Origin: JADZAA01 sp039810485
GTDB taxonomy: Bacteria > Bacteroidota > Ignavibacteria > Kapaibacteriales > UBA961
Direction: 5' to 3'
NCBI GenBank assembly: GCA_039810485.1
Contig: JBDHXA010000105.1
Span: 1 to 8,272, forward strand
Length of the DNA stretch: 8,272 nucleotides
The translations under genes were made by a program, and so were the position numbers. The notes under the pieces were generated by a model. It was given only the letters and a program-made list of their open reading frames with translations, was not told where the DNA came from and did not search any database. Of the stretch, positions 5,482-8,272 are shown piece after piece; within the stretch, counting starts at the first letter, position 1; the number at the start of each line of letters is the position of its first letter.

Positions 5482-6744
5482 ATGTTTGCGCTTATTGACT
5501 GCAATAATTTCTATGCTTCTTGCGAGCGCGTTTTCCGTCCGGACTTGCGCGGAAAACCCATTGTTGTGCTGTCAAATAATGATGGTTGCGTCATTGCGCG
5601 AAGCAATGAAGCCAAAGCAGCTGGTATTCCAATGGGAGCACCTGCTTTCAAATATGAAGAACTCTTTAAACAACATAAAGTAAAGGTGTTTTCGGCAAAT
5701 TTTGCATTGTATGGCGACATGTCAAACCGCGTCATGACCATACTTGCCGATTACTCGCCGGAAATGGAGATTTACAGCATTGACGAATGTTTCCTAAAGT
5801 TAAATGGCTTTGATAGGCATTATAACTTGCAAGATTATGGGGAAGAAATGCGCCGCAAAGTAATGAAGTGGACAGGAATTCCAATAAGCGTAGGCATGGC
5901 AACAACAAAAGCGCTTGCAAAACTTGCTAATAAAATCGCAAAAAAATACCCTGAAAAAACAAACGGAGTATATATTATAGATAATGAAGAAAAACGCATA
6001 AAAGGTTTGAAATGGCTAAAAATCGAAGATGTATGGGGAGTGGGAAGGAAATATGCCAAGCGCTTGCAAGCGCAAAATATTGTTACCGCTTATGACTACG
6101 TGCAAATGCAGGATGAATGGGTGCAAAAAAATATGACAATCGTAGGACTGCGCCTAAAACATGAACTGCAAGGAATTTCAACGCTTGATTTGGAAGAATC
6201 GCAGCCGAAAAAGAGCATTGCCACAACGAGAACGTTCGACGGTAACTATACGGAGTACAGCCAATTAGCCGAGCGAATCGTTACATTCGCTTCTTCATGC
6301 GCGGAAAAACTCCGCCAGCAACATTCGTGCTGTAATTCATTGATGGTTTTTATTCATACAAACGTGCATAGGCATGATTTGCTGCAATACAGCCGTAATA
6401 TTGTTATAAAATTGCCTTTTGCAACAAACTCGACTATTGAATTGGCAAATTTTGCCGAGCAGGCATTACAACAAATATTTAAGCAAGGATATCACTACAA
6501 AAGGGCGGGGGTTGTAGTTCAAGATTTTACGCCCGAAAATGAATCTCAAATTGCCATGTTTGAAAACCGTGATCAGCGTCACATTCCGCTTATGCAGGTT
6601 GTGGATAATTTAAACGCCCGATACGGACGGCATACAATTCATTTGGCTTCGCAGGATGCCAAGCGAATTTGGAAAATGAGACAAGAAAAATTATCGCCGC
6701 GCTATACGACAAATTTGGAAGATATAATAACAATAAATGTGTGA
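5482..6744 (+). CDS. umuC: UmuC, Y-family DNA polymerase V catalytic subunit
   Basis: This 420-residue polymerase copies damaged DNA during the SOS response, with cleaved UmuD as partner. The palm active site is intact: D6 in MFALIDCNNFYASCE and D101-E102 in YSIDECF, the same numbering as E. coli UmuC. The steric-gate aromatic is Y11. The finger block SNNDGCVIARSNEAK, the thumb ISVGMATTKALAKLANK and the helix-hairpin-helix IEDVWGVGRK (181-190) follow. A beta-clamp-binding-like motif, SQIAMF, is at 355-360, where E. coli UmuC has QLNLF. The C-terminus (about 370-410) is a DUF4113 tail containing WKMRQEKLSPRYTT. An in-frame TTG at 5476 would overlap the umuD stop, but the ATG at 5482 gives the canonical MFALIDCNNFY start and is preferred. 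The gene converges on the downstream exporter gene with 86 bases between stops and no strong terminator hairpin. Confidence 0.96.
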   Translation: MFALIDCNNFYASCERVFRPDLRGKPIVVLSNNDGCVIARSNEAKAAGIPMGAPAFKYEELFKQHKVKVFSANFALYGDMSNRVMTILADYSPEMEIYSIDECFLKLNGFDRHYNLQDYGEEMRRKVMKWTGIPISVGMATTKALAKLANKIAKKYPEKTNGVYIIDNEEKRIKGLKWLKIEDVWGVGRKYAKRLQAQNIVTAYDYVQMQDEWVQKNMTIVGLRLKHELQGISTLDLEESQPKKSIATTRTFDGNYTEYSQLAERIVTFASSCAEKLRQQHSCCNSLMVFIHTNVHRHDLLQYSRNIVIKLPFATNSTIELANFAEQALQQIFKQGYHYKRAGVVVQDFTPENESQIAMFENRDQRHIPLMQVVDNLNARYGRHTIHLASQDAKRIWKMRQEKLSPRYTTNLEDIITINV

Positions 6745-6830
6745 AATAATGTGTTGTTGCAAAATAAATCTTTGCTTGTTTATGGCTAAAAAATAAAATA
6801 TTGCACTATAAATCTGAGCAGCGAAGATAA

Positions 6831-8048
6831 TTACGCTTTCTTTAAATCTGGCAGCCACCACGCCGCTAATCCCATCAATAACATAAAAGAACAAAGATAA
6901 TAGACAAAATAGATGCCCTTCATATCAGCCAACAATCCTAACATTGCCGAAGCTAATCCGCCCATCCCAAAAGCAAAGCCATAGAACAAGCCGGAAACCA
7001 TGCCGATTTTTCCCGGTAATAATTCTTGCGCATAGACAATAATTGCCGGAAATGCTGAGGACAAGACCAAGCCAATAATAATGCTAAGCGCGCAAGTCCA
7101 TATTAAACCGACATAAGGCAGCAGAAGTGCAAACGGCGCTGCGCCGAGTATTGAAAACCAGATTACATATTTTCTGCCGTAGCGGTCTCCAAACGGACCG
7201 CCTAAAAATGTTCCAATTGCAGAAGCCAATAAATAAGCAAAAAGAAAAAATTGCGATTGCTGAATGGTAACATGAAACTTCTCAATGAGGAAAAAAGTGT
7301 AGTAGCTGCTGATGCTCGCAGTATAAATATATTTGGAAAAAATTAAAATTAAAAGAATGGCAATGCTTTGATGCACTTTGGTTTTGGCGAGATGCGGATG
7401 CCGCTCGTCCGAATCTGCGCTTTTGGTTTGTGTAGCTCTGTTTGCATACTGTGTTTTAGCCCATTTGGCTACGCGAAGCATAATGATAATTGCAGCCAGA
7501 GCAAAAAGCCCAAAATACATAGCATGGCTGCGTCCATGCTGCACAACTATTAAAGCGGCAAGTAAAGGCCCGAGAGCGCTGCCTGCATTTCCTCCAACTT
7601 GAAATATTGACTGCGCCAGCCCGCGTCTTCCGCCGGAGGCCATGTATGCCACTTTGGAAGATATTGGATGAAAAATGGATGATCCTGTTCCAATAAGACC
7701 TACAGCGAGCAATATCAGCGGAAAATTCGGAGCAAATGCCAATAAAATTAATCCTATGAGCGAAAAGCCCATTCCAATTGCTAATGAATATGGCTGCGGA
7801 TGCTTGTCGGTGTAAGCGCCGACAGCCGGTTGTAATATGCTGGCTGTTACTTGAAATGTAAAAGTGATAAGTCCTATTTGAGCAAAGCTTAAAGTAAAAG
7901 TTTCTTTAAGAATTGGGTAAATTGCAGGTATGAGAGATTGAATAAGGTCGTTAAGCAAATGGGTGAAACTAACGCTGAAAATTATGCCGAATGCAGTTGC
8001 CTGAGCAACTTTTGTTGAAATAATTTGCTGCTGCGTGATTGAAGTCAT
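6831..8048 (-). CDS. fsr: Fsr-type MFS exporter (fosmidomycin-resistance family)
   Basis: This 405-residue inner-membrane protein has about 12 hydrophobic segments, as in major facilitator superfamily exporters. The N-terminus carries the Fsr-characteristic stretch HLLNDLIQSLIPAIYPILK (30-48), then FTLSFAQIGLITFTFQ (51-66) and LQPAVGAYTDKHPQPY (72-87), the MFS A-motif region. GTGSSIFHPISSKVAYMASGG (120-140, with the usual H-P pair) and GLAQSIFQVGGNAGSALGPL (143-162) follow. A hydrophilic central loop is at about 195-225. The second half has its own A-like loop, GGPFGDRYGRK (283-293). E. coli Fsr exports fosmidomycin and has a near-identical layout and length. The true substrate here is unknown, and Fsr relatives in many bacteria are annotated only by homology. 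The gene is single, convergent with umuC, and its 5' end faces the right-hand IS30 copy with 80 bases between. Confidence 0.92.
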   Translation of the reverse strand: MTSITQQQIISTKVAQATAFGIIFSVSFTHLLNDLIQSLIPAIYPILKETFTLSFAQIGLITFTFQVTASILQPAVGAYTDKHPQPYSLAIGMGFSLIGLILLAFAPNFPLILLAVGLIGTGSSIFHPISSKVAYMASGGRRGLAQSIFQVGGNAGSALGPLLAALIVVQHGRSHAMYFGLFALAAIIIMLRVAKWAKTQYANRATQTKSADSDERHPHLAKTKVHQSIAILLILIFSKYIYTASISSYYTFFLIEKFHVTIQQSQFFLFAYLLASAIGTFLGGPFGDRYGRKYVIWFSILGAAPFALLLPYVGLIWTCALSIIIGLVLSSAFPAIIVYAQELLPGKIGMVSGLFYGFAFGMGGLASAMLGLLADMKGIYFVYYLCSFMLLMGLAAWWLPDLKKA

Positions 8049-8128
8049 TTTTCAGTTGAAAAAGTTAAAATTATTAATAAGAGATGTTTGTTGAAAGAAG
8101 CTAATTGTATAAAATGTTACAATTGCAA

Positions 8129-8272
8129 CAAGGCGGATTCAGCACTGAAGTGCAACACTTTTGTAATTATCAGTAAATACTTGAATTGGAGTTTCCCATC
8201 CAAGTATTTTTCTTGGACGGTTGTCTATGCGTCTCATTGCCTCTGTAAGCTCATCATCTTCTACTGATAAAA
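8129..8272 (-). mobile_element. IS30-family element, 3' end, truncated by the window edge
   Basis: The reverse complement of this stretch matches positions 636-779 with only four differences in 144 bases, which identifies a second copy of the same element in the opposite orientation. The element end carries ggcggattcagcactgaagt (8132-8151), the reverse complement of the left copy's terminal sequence, and probably forms its inverted repeat. The exact outer boundary is uncertain by a few bases, because caa at 8129-8131 could be element or flank. Whether this copy is complete cannot be told from this window. Confidence 0.85.
8139..8272 (-). CDS. IS30-family transposase, C-terminal end (partial at window edge)
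   Basis: The minus-strand frame reads L-S-V-E-D-D-E-L-T-E-A-M-R-R-I-D-N-R-P-R-K-I-L-G-W-E-T, then V-F-T-D-N-Y-K-S-V-A-L-Q-C-stop (TGA at 8139-8141). It contains the NRPRKxLGW block and the VALQ tail typical of IS30-family transposases. Three of the four nucleotide differences from the left copy are silent and one changes Lys to Glu (GWK to GWE). There is no stop or frameshift in the visible part, unlike the left copy. The catalytic domain would lie beyond the right edge, so activity cannot be judged. It reads towards the exporter gene. Confidence 0.85.
   Translation of the reverse strand, partial: LSVEDDELTEAMRRIDNRPRKILGWETPIQVFTDNYKSVALQC

Noticed and set aside
6745..6830. Possible bidirectional terminator between umuC and fsr (gcaaa / tttgc)
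   Set aside because: The stem is 5 bp and weak, with no clean T-run; too little support to list.

Overview
The window most likely comes from a member of the Bacteroidota or a close relative. The main reason is the 812-residue outer-membrane protein that joins a carboxypeptidase-regulatory-like domain to a DUF5686 barrel, an architecture typical of that group. Intergenic DNA is AT-rich, and start codons have A-rich leaders rather than clear Shine-Dalgarno sequences, which fits. The lineage call is an inference from gene content; there is no rRNA or other strong phylogenetic marker here.

Layout, left to right: a 5'-truncated SnoaL/NTF2-like fragment (81-332) followed by a hairpin (348-380); a decayed 3' remnant of an IS30-family transposase on the + strand (about 511-769) whose terminal sequence is tandemly duplicated (766-787); a gene-free stretch (788-1204); the DUF5686 outer-membrane protein on the - strand (1205-3643); a divergent MnmM/YtqB-type tRNA methyltransferase on the + strand (3731-4330); a 702-base gene-free, palindrome-rich stretch (4331-5032); an overlapping-type umuD-umuC operon (5033-6744); a convergent Fsr-type MFS drug exporter on the - strand (6831-8048); and, running off the right edge on the - strand, a second copy of the same IS30 element's 3' end (8129-8272).

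The genes do not form one pathway. umuD and umuC are a clear functional pair: a self-cleaving accessory subunit and a Y-family polymerase for SOS translesion synthesis. The others act separately in the envelope (DUF5686), tRNA wobble modification (MnmM) and drug efflux (Fsr). The overall structural feature is that two nearly identical IS30 3' ends (4 differences in 144 bases) face each other and bracket about 7.35 kb. This could be a composite-transposon-like arrangement, or simply two independent insertions. No CRISPR array, tRNA, rRNA or plausible new multi-gene system was seen. The least explained DNA is the symmetric non-coding region upstream of umuDC.
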